From NCBI RefSeq assembly GCF_945957345.1, contig NZ_CAMFKW010000014.1, forward strand, positions 1 through 64,000: 64,000 nt of DNA. Reading direction: 5' to 3'. Made by a program: the position numbers and the translations under genes. The notes below the pieces were generated by a model. That model did not search any database, had not been told where the DNA came from, and was given only the letters and a program-made list of their open reading frames with translations. Shown here in pieces: positions 1-7,891 of the stretch; within the stretch, counting starts at the first letter, position 1; the number at the start of each line of letters is the position of its first letter. The stretch comes from an uncultured Allobosea sp. (lineage in GTDB: Bacteria; Pseudomonadota; Alphaproteobacteria; Rhizobiales; Beijerinckiaceae).

Positions 1-2
1 GC

Positions 3-92
3 CAGCCGGTTCCGATCGTCTGGGAAGAGGATCTCAAGGCCCCGCTGCCCAAGGGTGGGGACGAGGATGGAGCGGGCGTCGTCGCCCACTGA
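3..92 (+). CDS. C-terminal end of an unidentified protein (5' end outside window)
   Basis: An open frame runs in from the left edge and stops at a TGA at 90-92. Only 29 residues are visible, with the acidic, glycine-rich tail PVPIVWEEDLKAPLPKGGDE followed by a short end. I do not recognise the family. The support for a real gene end is the strong rho-independent terminator that starts 22 bases after the stop. Confidence 0.45.
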   Translation, partial: QPVPIVWEEDLKAPLPKGGDEDGAGVVAH

Positions 93-113
93 CCTCAGGT
101 CTTGAAGGAACGA

Positions 114-144
114 ACCGCTGGCGCGCAAGCGCCGGCGGTTTTTG
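114..144 (+). terminator. Rho-independent terminator
   Basis: An 11-bp stem (114-124 with 129-139, one G-T wobble) closes a GCAA loop and is followed directly by a T-rich tract. It lies just downstream of the frame that ends at 92, so it probably ends that transcript. Confidence 0.85.
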
Positions 145-227
145 TTTGGGCGAGCGGTCAAGCCATTGCGGCAAGGCTTGCCCATGACCACCTTGAACTG
201 GCTCCGCCACCGCCCGAAGGCAGGCCG

Positions 228-428
228 ATGAAGTTGCGACGCCCTCCACGACCAAAATCGAAACCGGACCGCTGGGCCGCGTTCGATGGTCTGCCGGCGC
301 CGGTACGACAAGCGCTGGCGGAGGCGGATCGTCCCCTGGATCCGCTCAAGCTGGTCGGTGTCGCCGATGTCGAGGACGCGGTCCGCAGGGTTGCGCGATT
401 GGACGACGCTGCGAGGCGGCGGGGATAG
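228..428 (+). CDS. Small basic protein, possibly DUF6525-like
   Basis: A 66-residue frame starts at the ATG at 228, preceded by a GAAGG-type ribosome site. The N-terminus is Arg/Lys/Pro rich, followed by RWAAFDGLPAPVRQALAEAD and a helical, Arg-rich end. The 'AFD.LP..VR..L' core resembles short DUF6525-type proteins of alphaproteobacteria, whose function is unknown. The same frame is open upstream to 102, but that part overlaps the terminator, so the 228 start is preferred. The identification is tentative. A chance open frame cannot be excluded in DNA this GC-rich. Confidence 0.45.
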   Translation: MKLRRPPRPKSKPDRWAAFDGLPAPVRQALAEADRPLDPLKLVGVADVEDAVRRVARLDDAARRRG

Positions 429-621
429 GTTTGGCGATCGGCCGGCCAATCGCAGGCGGGGGTGGCTTGGCCATCCGCGTCCATGGGCTACGCGATAGCC
501 GCTGCAACGGCCGGCTTGACCGAGCGTTCCACGCCCGCCAACAGCGCACAGCAATGGCATGGCAAGGATGCCGGCGCCACGCGGGCTCAGAATGACGAGG
601 GAATATCAGAAGCTTGGATAA

Positions 622-697
622 TGGTGGGCGGTGACGGGCTCGAACCGCCGACCCTCTCGGTGTAAACGAGATGCTCTACCAACTGAGCTAACCGCCC
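622..697 (-). tRNA. tRNA-Val (anticodon TAC)
   Basis: The minus strand gives a full cloverleaf: acceptor GGGCGGT pairs with ACCGCCC, the D-arm is GCTC/GAGC, and the anticodon stem TCTCG/CGAGA holds the loop TTTACAC. The T-arm carries TTCGAGC. The anticodon is TAC (Val). The discriminator is A and the CCA end is encoded at 622-624. Confidence 0.97.
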
Positions 698-827
698 CTG
701 CGGTCGCGTTTAAGGCCTTGGCCGCCGCATCGCAAGCGCTGTCGACGCGCTGCCCGCAAAGGTACTCAGGCGGCCGAATTCCGCCATGTTCATCGTCACC
801 TTGTCGGAGCCGCTGGAGGTGGCCTGC

Positions 828-1280
828 TTGACCCGTGATCGTCGTTTTCCACGCCTTGCTTTTGCTGGCTCATGCCTGGGGCTCTTCCTCGCCGCCGGCC
901 AAGCCGGGGCGCAATCGCTCCTGCCCGATTCCTTCTTCGCCGATCGTCCGGCCTTCTCTCAGCCGGAACAGGCCGGGACGCCCGCCAGCTGCGAGACCAT
1001 AGCAACCCAGCTTCCCGATTCGATGCCGCCCGATTCGCGAGTCGACATGGCGATTGCGGGAACGGTGAGTCTCCTCCGGACGGATGGAGCGCTCTGGTAT
1101 GTCGCGGTCTGCGCCGAGCCGGGCGTTCGGGTTCTCTGTGTGACCTATGGCGCCGGCGATCTGAAATTGGGCGATATGGCGGTCCTGCGCGGCGGATATA
1201 ATCGCCAGGACAAGCGCCATGTCCTGCTCGATCCCTGCCTGGCATCGCCGTGGACCGGGGGCGACGGCGCCGAGCGATAG
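828..1280 (+). CDS. Secreted hypothetical protein
   Basis: I place the start at TTG 828 because a perfect GGAGGT site ends 7 bases upstream. The resulting N-terminus is a textbook signal peptide: basic MTRDRRFPR, then a hydrophobic LAFAGSCLGLFLAAG, then an AGA/Q cleavage site near residues 27-29. The in-frame ATG at 786 would bury this signal behind 14 extra residues. The mature part of about 120 residues has two well-spaced cysteine pairs and a 'GDMAVLRGGY' segment that looks like a small OB or beta-barrel fold. No family is recognised. Location is probably periplasmic. It stands alone between the two tRNA genes. Confidence 0.75.
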   Translation: MTRDRRFPRLAFAGSCLGLFLAAGQAGAQSLLPDSFFADRPAFSQPEQAGTPASCETIATQLPDSMPPDSRVDMAIAGTVSLLRTDGALWYVAVCAEPGVRVLCVTYGAGDLKLGDMAVLRGGYNRQDKRHVLLDPCLASPWTGGDGAER

Positions 1281-1396
1281 GCGAGGGCGAGGATAATTTT
1301 CCCCAGATGCGATTTTGCCGGCGTCACTCGCTTGACACTTTCGGCCGGGGGCAATACTCACCACGTCGCTGACGGCGAATGCCTCAGCCGCCCAGC

Positions 1397-1473
1397 GCGG
1401 GCGTAGCTCAGTTGGTTAGAGTGCCGGCCTGTCACGCCGGAGGTCGCGGGTTCGAGCCCCGTCGCCCGCGCCA
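1397..1473 (+). tRNA. tRNA-Asp (anticodon GTC)
   Basis: Acceptor GCGGGCG pairs with CGCCCGC. The anticodon stem CCGGC/GCCGG closes the loop CTGTCAC, which gives anticodon GTC (Asp). The T-loop is TTCGAGC, the discriminator is G as expected for tRNA-Asp, and CCA is encoded at 1471-1473. Confidence 0.98.
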
Positions 1474-1699
1474 TTTAAATCAAGGGGTTATCGGCAAGCC
1501 CCCTGCTCCTCTTACAAATCCCCGCCCGGCATCGCAGACGTTCCATCGTGTTTTGTCCGCCGAGGCGTGGCCCGATCGCGTCCGCGTTCCGCTCCGTCGC
1601 TGGGTTGGCCGGGTTGTCGGACTTTCAGCTTTGGCAAGCTCGGTTTGCCGATCAAATTCCGGTCGCCATGCTGTCCGCCTCGAGGGGCGCGCTCCAACC

Positions 1700-4600
1700 C
1701 TAGCCACCATCGGTATCGACCGCCATCCTATCTCGGTCCTCGACCCCGGCACTCTTCGATTCATGCCGCGGCGCCAGCCAGTTCGAAAAGGCGTCGAGAT
1801 AGAGATAGATCACGGGTGTCGTGAATAACGTCAGCAACTGGCTGACGAACAAGCCGCCGACCATGGCGTATCCAAGCGGCTGCCGGATTTCCGAGCTCGT
1901 CCCATGGCCCAGCATCAGCGGGACGCCCCCGAGGAGAGCTGCCATGGTGGTCATGAGGATCGGACGGAAGCGCAGCAGGCAGGCGCGACGGATGGCCTCC
2001 AGGGAAGAGAGCCCCTGGTCGCGCTCGGCCGCGATCGCGAAGTCGATCATCATGATGCCGTTCTTCTTCACGATGCCGATCAGCAGGATCAGGCCGATCA
2101 GCGCGATCAGGCTGAAATCGAAGCCGAAGAGCAGGAGGATAGCCAGCGCTCCGACACCCGCCGAGGGCAAGGTGGAGAGGATGGTGAGCGGGTGAATATA
2201 GCTCTCGTAGAGGATGCCGAGGATCAGGTAGACGACGACCAGCGCGGCCAGGATCAGCATCGGCACCGAGGAGAGCGAGGCCTGGAAGGCTTGGGCCGTG
2301 CCCTGGAAGGATGTGGTGATCGTTGCCGGCAGGTTCATCGCCCGTTCCAGCGCGGCGATCGCGTCGGTTGCCTGTCCCAGCGCGACGCCGGACGCCAGAT
2401 TGAAAGAGATCGTCACCGCCGGGAACTGGCCCTGGTGGTTGATGACCAGCGGCTGCGCCGGGGCCGTGCTCCATTTGGCGATGGCCGAGAGCGGCACGCT
2501 GCCCCCCGTCGTCGCAGAGCGCAGATAGATCTGCTCCAGCGTCGCGGTCTTCTTCTGCAGGGCTGGCAGCACTTCCAGCACGACGTAGTAGGTCGAAAGC
2601 TGCGTCGCGTAACTGGCGATCTGGCGCTGCCCGAAAGCGTCGTAGAGCGTGGCATCGATGATGTCCGGCGTCAGCCCGTAATGGGCCGCCTGATCGCGGT
2701 CGATCGTCAGCGTCAGGGTGGAGCCGGATGCCTGCTGGTCGGAGGCGAGGTCGCGCAATTCCGGCATCGCCTTCATTTTGTCGAGCAGCTTGGGGGCCCA
2801 TTCGTTCAGTTGGGCGATGTCGGTTCCCTGCAGGGTGAACTGGTACTGGGTGCGGGAGGGGCGGCCACCGACGCGCACGTCCTGCGCCGACTGGAGATAG
2901 AGGCTGACGCCTTCGAGCCGGCCGGTCTGTTCACGCAATCGGCGGATCACAGCGTCGGCCGAAGCTGTGCGCTCCTCCCGCGGTTTCAGCGTGATGTACA
3001 TCATGCCGTCGTTGAGGGTGCTGCCGTTCCCGCCCATGCGCATCGCCATGTGGTCGACGGCGGGATCCTTGAGAACGATGGCGCCGACTGCCTCCATGTG
3101 CCTGGCCATGGCCTGGATGGAGGAGTCCTGCGCGGTCTCGATCACGCCGGTGATCAGGCCGGTATCCTGCTGCGGAAAGAAGCCCTTCGGAATGATGACG
3201 AACAGATAGATGGTGAGCGCGAGCGTGGCGAAGAACACCATCAACGTGGTGAAGCGGAAGCGCAGCGCGACATCGAGGCTGCGCTCGTAGGCATTTGCGA
3301 GTGTCCGGAAGAGCTTCTCGCTGGCTTGATAGACCCGGCCATGATGCACCTCACGGATCGGTTTCATGAAGCGCGAGGCCATCATCGGCGTCAGGGTCAG
3401 CGCGATGACCGCGGACGCCAGGATGGCCATTGCGAGCGTGACCGCGAATTCGCGGAACAGGCGGCCGATGATCCCGCTCATCAGCAGCAGCGGGATCAGC
3501 ACCGCAACGAGCGAGATCGAGATCGACACGATGGTGAAGCCGATCTCGCTGGCGCCCTTGATCGCCGCGGCCATGGGCTCCTCGCCGTCCTCGATATGGC
3601 GCGTGATGTTTTCCAGCATGACGATGGCGTCGTCGACGACAAAGCCGACGGCGATGGTCAGCGCCATCAGGGAGAGGTTGTCGAGGCTGTAGCCGGCGAA
3701 CCACATCAGGGCGCAGGCGCCGAGCAGGGCGAGCGGCACGGTCAGTGATGGGATGATGGTGGCCCACAGGCTGCGCAGGAAGACGAAGATCACCATCACC
3801 ACGAGCGTGATCGTCAGCAGCAGGGTAAACTGCACGTCCTTGACCGCCGCGCGGATCGTCTGCGTTCGGTCGGACAGCACGGCGACCTTGATGGCAGGCG
3901 AGATGCCGGCTGTCAGGTGGGGCAGGGCCTGCATCACCTTGTCGACCGTTGCGATGACATTGGCCCCGGGCTGCTTGAAGATGACCAGGAACACGCCGCG
4001 TTTGCCGTCTGCCCAGCCGGCCTGCGTGTTGTCGAGCGGTGCGCTGACCGCCTGGCCGATGTCGCGCACGCGCACGGGGTTGCCATCGCGATAGGCGATG
4101 ATGACGTCGTTCCACGCCTTCGCATCGGTAAGCTGGTCGTTGGCGTAGATCGTGTAGGCGCGCGTCTCGCTATTGATGGTCCCTTTGGGGCTGTTGACGG
4201 TGGTCACGGAGAGTGGCGTGCGCACATCTTCAAGGGACAGCCCGCGCGCGGCGAGCTTCGCCGGGTCGAGCTGGACGCGGATCGATGGCGTCTGCTGGCC
4301 GCCGACATTGACCTGGCCGACGCCGCCGATCTGGCTGATCGCCTGGGCGAGTTTGGTCAGGGCTTCGTCGGAAACCTGGGTGAGCGGCAAGGTGTCGGAC
4401 GTCGCACCGAGCAGCAGAATCGGCGAGTCGGCCGGGTTGACCTTGCGATAGGTCGGCGGGCTCGGCAGGTTCTTGGGCAATTGTCCGGAGGCGGCGTTGA
4501 TGGCGGCGAGCACGTCTGCCGCCGCACCGTCGATGTTGCGGCCGAGATCAAACTGGAGAACGACCTGGGTCGAGTTGGCTTGGCTCGACGAGGTCATTTC

Positions 4601-4840
4601 CGCAACGCCGGGGATCAGGGCGAACTGGGATTCGAGCGGTTGCGCCACTGTCGCAGCCATGGTGGCGGGGTCGGCCCCGGGCAGGCTGGCGGAGACCTGG
4701 ATCGTCGGGAAATCCACCTCCGGCAGGGGCGCAACCGGCAATTGCGGATAGGCGACGATGCCGACGAGCAGGAGGCCCGCCATCAGGAGCGAGGTGGCGA
4801 TGGGGAAGCGGATGAAGGGGGTGGAGATGCCGCTGGCCAT
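1700..4840 (-). CDS. RND-family efflux pump, inner-membrane subunit (HAE1/MdtC-like)
   Basis: This 1046-residue protein is full length for a proton-driven RND multidrug pump. The first transmembrane helix (about residues 10-32) leads into the periplasmic motif LPEVDFPTIQVSASLPGA. The proton-relay pair lies in 'GFVVDDAIVMLENITRH' in TM4, and the TM10 lysine lies in 'GIVKKNGIMMIDFA'. The gene starts 3 bases after the stop of the adaptor gene, so the two form one operon. Most Mdt systems have two different pump genes (MdtB and MdtC), but only one is present here, and no outer-membrane TolC-type gene is adjacent. The substrate cannot be read from sequence. Confidence 0.95.
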   Translation of the reverse strand: MASGISTPFIRFPIATSLLMAGLLLVGIVAYPQLPVAPLPEVDFPTIQVSASLPGADPATMAATVAQPLESQFALIPGVAEMTSSSQANSTQVVLQFDLGRNIDGAAADVLAAINAASGQLPKNLPSPPTYRKVNPADSPILLLGATSDTLPLTQVSDEALTKLAQAISQIGGVGQVNVGGQQTPSIRVQLDPAKLAARGLSLEDVRTPLSVTTVNSPKGTINSETRAYTIYANDQLTDAKAWNDVIIAYRDGNPVRVRDIGQAVSAPLDNTQAGWADGKRGVFLVIFKQPGANVIATVDKVMQALPHLTAGISPAIKVAVLSDRTQTIRAAVKDVQFTLLLTITLVVMVIFVFLRSLWATIIPSLTVPLALLGACALMWFAGYSLDNLSLMALTIAVGFVVDDAIVMLENITRHIEDGEEPMAAAIKGASEIGFTIVSISISLVAVLIPLLLMSGIIGRLFREFAVTLAMAILASAVIALTLTPMMASRFMKPIREVHHGRVYQASEKLFRTLANAYERSLDVALRFRFTTLMVFFATLALTIYLFVIIPKGFFPQQDTGLITGVIETAQDSSIQAMARHMEAVGAIVLKDPAVDHMAMRMGGNGSTLNDGMMYITLKPREERTASADAVIRRLREQTGRLEGVSLYLQSAQDVRVGGRPSRTQYQFTLQGTDIAQLNEWAPKLLDKMKAMPELRDLASDQQASGSTLTLTIDRDQAAHYGLTPDIIDATLYDAFGQRQIASYATQLSTYYVVLEVLPALQKKTATLEQIYLRSATTGGSVPLSAIAKWSTAPAQPLVINHQGQFPAVTISFNLASGVALGQATDAIAALERAMNLPATITTSFQGTAQAFQASLSSVPMLILAALVVVYLILGILYESYIHPLTILSTLPSAGVGALAILLLFGFDFSLIALIGLILLIGIVKKNGIMMIDFAIAAERDQGLSSLEAIRRACLLRFRPILMTTMAALLGGVPLMLGHGTSSEIRQPLGYAMVGGLFVSQLLTLFTTPVIYLYLDAFSNWLAPRHESKSAGVEDRDRMAVDTDGG

Positions 4841-4843
4841 GGC

Positions 4844-6034
4844 TCATTCTGCCGCCTTTGCCGGAGCGGGAGGGGCGGCAGCGATCGGTTTGGCGTCGAC
4901 GACGGCCCCGTTCTGCAGGCGAGCTTGGCCGGCGATCACGATCTTCTGTCCGGCGGTGAGCCCGGACAGGATCACTGCACGGTCGTCGTCGCTGGGCCCG
5001 ACCTCGATCGGCTGGGCCATCACCTTGCCGCCATCGCCGATGACATAGGTGAACAGGCCGGAAGGACCGTGCATCACACCGCTCTCGGGAATGACGATGA
5101 CCTGCTTGAGCGTGTCGACCCGCATCCGCGTATTGACCGAAAGCCCTGGCCAGAGTGCGTTATCCTGATTGGCGAACCGAGCTTTCAGGCCGATCGTGCC
5201 GCTGGCGACATCGACGGTGTTGTTGATGGCGACGAGCTGGCCCTGCGCCAGGGTTCGCGTGCCGTCCGAGGAGATCGCATCGACAGGGATCGAGCCCCCG
5301 TCATAGGCCTTGGCGATGGTCGGGAGCCGGTCCTGCGGCGCGGTGAACTGGACCGCGATCGGCTGCAATTGCGTGATGGTGACGATGCCATTGGCGTCGG
5401 TGGTGTGGACGATGTTGCCGGGATCGATCTGCCGAAACCCGGCCCGCCCGGTGATCGGGGAGCTGATCGTCGTGTAATCCAGATTGACCTGCGCGCTGTC
5501 GACCGCAGCCTGGTCGCCCTGGATCTGTGCCTTGAGCTGGTCGACCAGCGCCTGCTGCGAATCGAGGTTCTCGCGCGACTGGAAACTTCTTTGGGCGAGA
5601 TCCTGGTATCGCTGCAGGATGATCTGGTTGTTCTTCAGATTGGCTTCGTCCTGGGCCTTCTTGGCGACGGCCTGGTCGAGTGCGGCCTGATAGGGCCGCT
5701 TGTCGATCTCGACCAGTTGGTCGCCCTCATGGACGATCTGGCCCTGCTTGAACAGCACCTTGTTGATCGCGCCGTCGACGCGACTTTTCACAGTCACTGT
5801 CTTGAAGGCCGAGACCGTGCCGAGGCTGTGGAGATAAACGGGATAATCCGCTTTTTGGACCTCCGCGAAGGTCACCGGGACCCGCTGTGGCGTGGCCGCA
5901 TCAGCGCCAGCCGCAGGGGAGCGGCCGTGAAATCCACGCCATCCGAGATAGCCCGCTGTCGCGACGGCCAATACGGCAGCGAGCACCAACCAGCGGCCGG
6001 TTCCCCTCCACCCGTCTTCGCCGTTCTTGGTCAT
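4844..6034 (-). CDS. RND efflux periplasmic adaptor (membrane-fusion protein, MdtA-like)
   Basis: This 396-residue membrane-fusion protein links the pump encoded just downstream to an outer-membrane channel. A single N-terminal anchor (about residues 14-32, WLVLAAVLAVATAGYLGW) is followed by a lipoyl/barrel half (VTVKSRVDGAINKVLFKQGQ), a Gln/Ala-rich coiled-coil hairpin (about residues 110-175) and a second lipoyl half (TTISSPITGRAGFRQIDPG). The C-terminal beta-barrel and membrane-proximal domain follow. There is no lipobox cysteine, so it is held by the transmembrane helix. It is first in the operon. The 456-base region upstream holds palindromes that may control it. Confidence 0.95.
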   Translation of the reverse strand: MTKNGEDGWRGTGRWLVLAAVLAVATAGYLGWRGFHGRSPAAGADAATPQRVPVTFAEVQKADYPVYLHSLGTVSAFKTVTVKSRVDGAINKVLFKQGQIVHEGDQLVEIDKRPYQAALDQAVAKKAQDEANLKNNQIILQRYQDLAQRSFQSRENLDSQQALVDQLKAQIQGDQAAVDSAQVNLDYTTISSPITGRAGFRQIDPGNIVHTTDANGIVTITQLQPIAVQFTAPQDRLPTIAKAYDGGSIPVDAISSDGTRTLAQGQLVAINNTVDVASGTIGLKARFANQDNALWPGLSVNTRMRVDTLKQVIVIPESGVMHGPSGLFTYVIGDGGKVMAQPIEVGPSDDDRAVILSGLTAGQKIVIAGQARLQNGAVVDAKPIAAAPPAPAKAAE

Positions 6035-6490
6035 GCTCGCATCCGCCGAAAGACAAGAGCGTCACCCTGCTTCGCAGCGACGGCCTCCATCGCGGCTGCG
6101 CGAGAACAACGCGCTCATCGGCCACGAGTTTCAGGTTCGAAGCCGGCAATCTGCAGGTGGATCGCTTCCGCCGGTAGCCCGCATTCGAGCAAGCGAAGCC
6201 GAAAACAGCGATTTCGGCGGCGGAAACGGCGCGGAAATGCCTCCTTCCGGCGCGTCGCCGGTCCTCGATCCAATCGGGTCGCTCTCAATCTTGTGACGAT
6301 GAGCGGACCTGATGGGCTGAGCCAGCAACCTTCCGAGGTTGCTGCCAATTGCTCGAGCAAGCCGGTAGTTTTGCTTCTCCCCAATCTTCCCGACAGCAGG
6401 CTCCCGTCACGGAGCTCGCATCTCTTCCGCATCAACGAGCTCGTTCAATTATAGGGACGTGGGACTCCCAATGAGACGGGCAAAGTCACG
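6035..6490. other. Intergenic region upstream of the RND operon
   Basis: Both neighbours are on the minus strand, and no frame here looks like a gene. The right half carries three perfect palindromes, listed separately. The rest shows nothing I can name. The promoter of the efflux operon must lie here unless it is read from the gene at 6491-7063. Confidence 0.6.
6324..6445 (-). promoter_or_regulatory. Cluster of three perfect palindromes upstream of the efflux operon
   Basis: A stem-loop (AGCAACCT at 6324-6331, TCCG loop, AGGTTGCT at 6336-6343) is followed by two 12-bp perfect palindromes: TTGCTCGAGCAA at 6349-6360 and AACGAGCTCGTT at 6434-6445. The two 12-mers share the same GAGC-type core and could be repeated sites for a TetR- or MarR-type repressor of the efflux operon. 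No such regulator gene is adjacent. The function is an inference. Confidence 0.4.
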
Positions 6491-7063
6491 CTAGCAACCG
6501 CGGCAAATGTCATGCAGCTGTTTAAGTGTGTTGTCGCCGTTCTCGATCAATTTTTGATAGGCGCGTTCCTCTGCGTCGCGTGCCGCATTGCGTCGTTCCG
6601 ATCGCTGCATTGCGGGCGAGGCATTCACGGTGAAGATACGAACACCCGCCTTTTGCGCATCGACTTCGAAATCCTTGAGCGGCTGGGAGATGCGCCAGCC
6701 ATCGGCTTCCTGGGAGGTGTCGAAGGCAATCAGAAAGAATGCGGCCGGCGGTGCGCCGTCCAGGGCGCTTGGGGCGGTATCCTGGGAGACGAGCCGACCG
6801 TTGAAGGCGGACAGGCTCTCGGTCAATTTGGCCGTCATGGCAAGCGTCGCCGCGGCGTCCGTCGCAGACGTCATCTCAACCGCCGCATAGGTGCTGATGT
6901 CGGAGCGATTGGCGCGGCGTTCGCCGTGGATATGCAAGCCATGGCGGCCGTAGCCACCACCGAACCCTCCGCCGACATGGCCGCCGCCGCGGGCGCCCGC
7001 CAGCGAGGGGCAAAATGCGAGAGGGATGAGAAGGAGAAGCGAGACAGGTCTCAACACGATCAT
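6491..7063 (-). CDS. Secreted hypothetical protein with Gly/His-rich N-terminus
   Basis: The start at 7063 gives MIVLRPVSLLLLIPLAFCPS and an AGA cleavage site near residue 24, a clear signal peptide with a CGGAG ribosome site upstream. Longer readings of the frame add a tail without a signal. The mature 165-residue protein begins with a Gly/Arg/His-rich stretch (GGGHVGGGFGGGYGRHGLHIHGERR). This leads into a region with 'AAFFLIAFDTSQEADGW' and 'AGVRIFTVNAS', where a von Willebrand-A-like strand pattern may be present, and a charged helical C-terminus. No family is recognised. It probably acts in the periplasm or outside the cell. Confidence 0.7.
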   Translation of the reverse strand: MIVLRPVSLLLLIPLAFCPSLAGARGGGHVGGGFGGGYGRHGLHIHGERRANRSDISTYAAVEMTSATDAAATLAMTAKLTESLSAFNGRLVSQDTAPSALDGAPPAAFFLIAFDTSQEADGWRISQPLKDFEVDAQKAGVRIFTVNASPAMQRSERRNAARDAEERAYQKLIENGDNTLKQLHDICRGC

Positions 7064-7430
7064 GCTCCGGTTGCTCGTGCCCCGAAGCGTGAGCGTCGCA
7101 TAGGATTTGAGCAGGACTGCGAACGGCACGGAAAAACTCCCCCGGCGGCTGTTCGGATTTCCAAGGCCGCGCTGGCCGGACGGTGCGCCAGGGGGGAGGC
7201 CGGCCAAGCTGAAGACGGATAAGCGGTCTCCGCTTGCGCCATTCGCCGCGCCTGGGCTTCCGCGCTGCAAGGAACCGGTCGCGGCCCCTGCTCCTGGAGC
7301 CGGATCGGTCGAATGCTGGAGTATCGAAAATGTGTACGAGCAGACCCTATCGAAGTGGCTTCGTTTTCCTATGGTTCGGGCATGTCGTGGCGCCGATGTG
7401 CGAAGCTTACGACCAGGAAGGGATGGAGAT
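7064..7430. other. Divergent intergenic region
   Basis: This region lies between the secreted protein (minus strand) and the molybdenum hydroxylase operon (plus strand) and must hold both promoters. No convincing gene is present: the frame of the 2Fe-2S gene is open leftward, but the family N-terminus begins at 7431. Apart from a short AAGCGG/CCGCTT stem near 7220, I see no strong motif. Confidence 0.5.
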
Positions 7431-7889
7431 ATGCTCACCCTTACGATCAATGGACAACCACGCGAAGTCGACGCGCCCGCGGATACGCCGCTTCTGTGGG
7501 TGCTGCGCGACCACCTTAATCTGGTCGGCACCAAATATGGCTGCGGCGTCGCTCAATGCGGGGTCTGCACCGTGCATGTGGGTGGCAAGCCGGTGCGTTC
7601 CTGCCAGCTCGCGGTAGGCGATGTCGGCACCCGTGCCGTCGTCACCATCGAAGGGGTTGGCAATACGACCCACGGCGCCAGGGTCCAGCAGGCCTGGCTG
7701 GAAGAGGCCGTGCCGCAATGTGGCTATTGCCAGGCCGGCCAGATCATGTCAGCGGCGGCCCTGCTGGACAGAATTCCGCAGCCGAACGATGCCGATATCG
7801 ATGCGGCCATGGCGGGCAATCTCTGCCGTTGCGGCACCTATATTCGCATCCGCCGGGCGATCAAGAACGCCGCCGCCAAACCGGCCTGA
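7431..7889 (+). CDS. (2Fe-2S)-binding subunit of a xanthine-dehydrogenase-family hydroxylase (IorA-like)
   Basis: This 152-residue electron-transfer subunit carries two 2Fe-2S clusters. The N-terminal plant-ferredoxin-type domain has [15 protein letters not shown] (about residues 38-52) plus a further Cys near residue 62. The C-terminal helical domain has QCGYCQAGQ and CRCGTY. The start at ATG 7431 follows a GGATGGAG ribosome site and matches the usual N-terminus ([14 protein letters not shown]). It precedes a cytochrome c and a Tat-exported molybdopterin subunit. This order is typical of isoquinoline 1-oxidoreductase, membrane-bound aldehyde dehydrogenase and nicotinate dehydrogenase-type enzymes. 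The substrate is undetermined. Confidence 0.95.
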   Translation: MLTLTINGQPREVDAPADTPLLWVLRDHLNLVGTKYGCGVAQCGVCTVHVGGKPVRSCQLAVGDVGTRAVVTIEGVGNTTHGARVQQAWLEEAVPQCGYCQAGQIMSAAALLDRIPQPNDADIDAAMAGNLCRCGTYIRIRRAIKNAAAKPA

Positions 7890-7891
7890 TC

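Noticed and set aside
1904-3748. 614-codon plus-strand open frame opposite the RND pump
   Set aside because: It is a shadow of the pump gene with skewed composition and no domain.
6115-6435. 106-codon minus-strand frame upstream of the RND adaptor
   Set aside because: It is Arg-rich with no ribosome site, and it crosses the palindrome cluster. It is probably non-coding.
3917-6454. 845-codon open frame on the plus strand opposite the efflux genes
   Set aside because: It is antisense to the RND pump and adaptor, whose motifs are complete. The translation is low-complexity Arg/Gly/Asp/His-rich, as expected for a shadow frame in GC-rich DNA.
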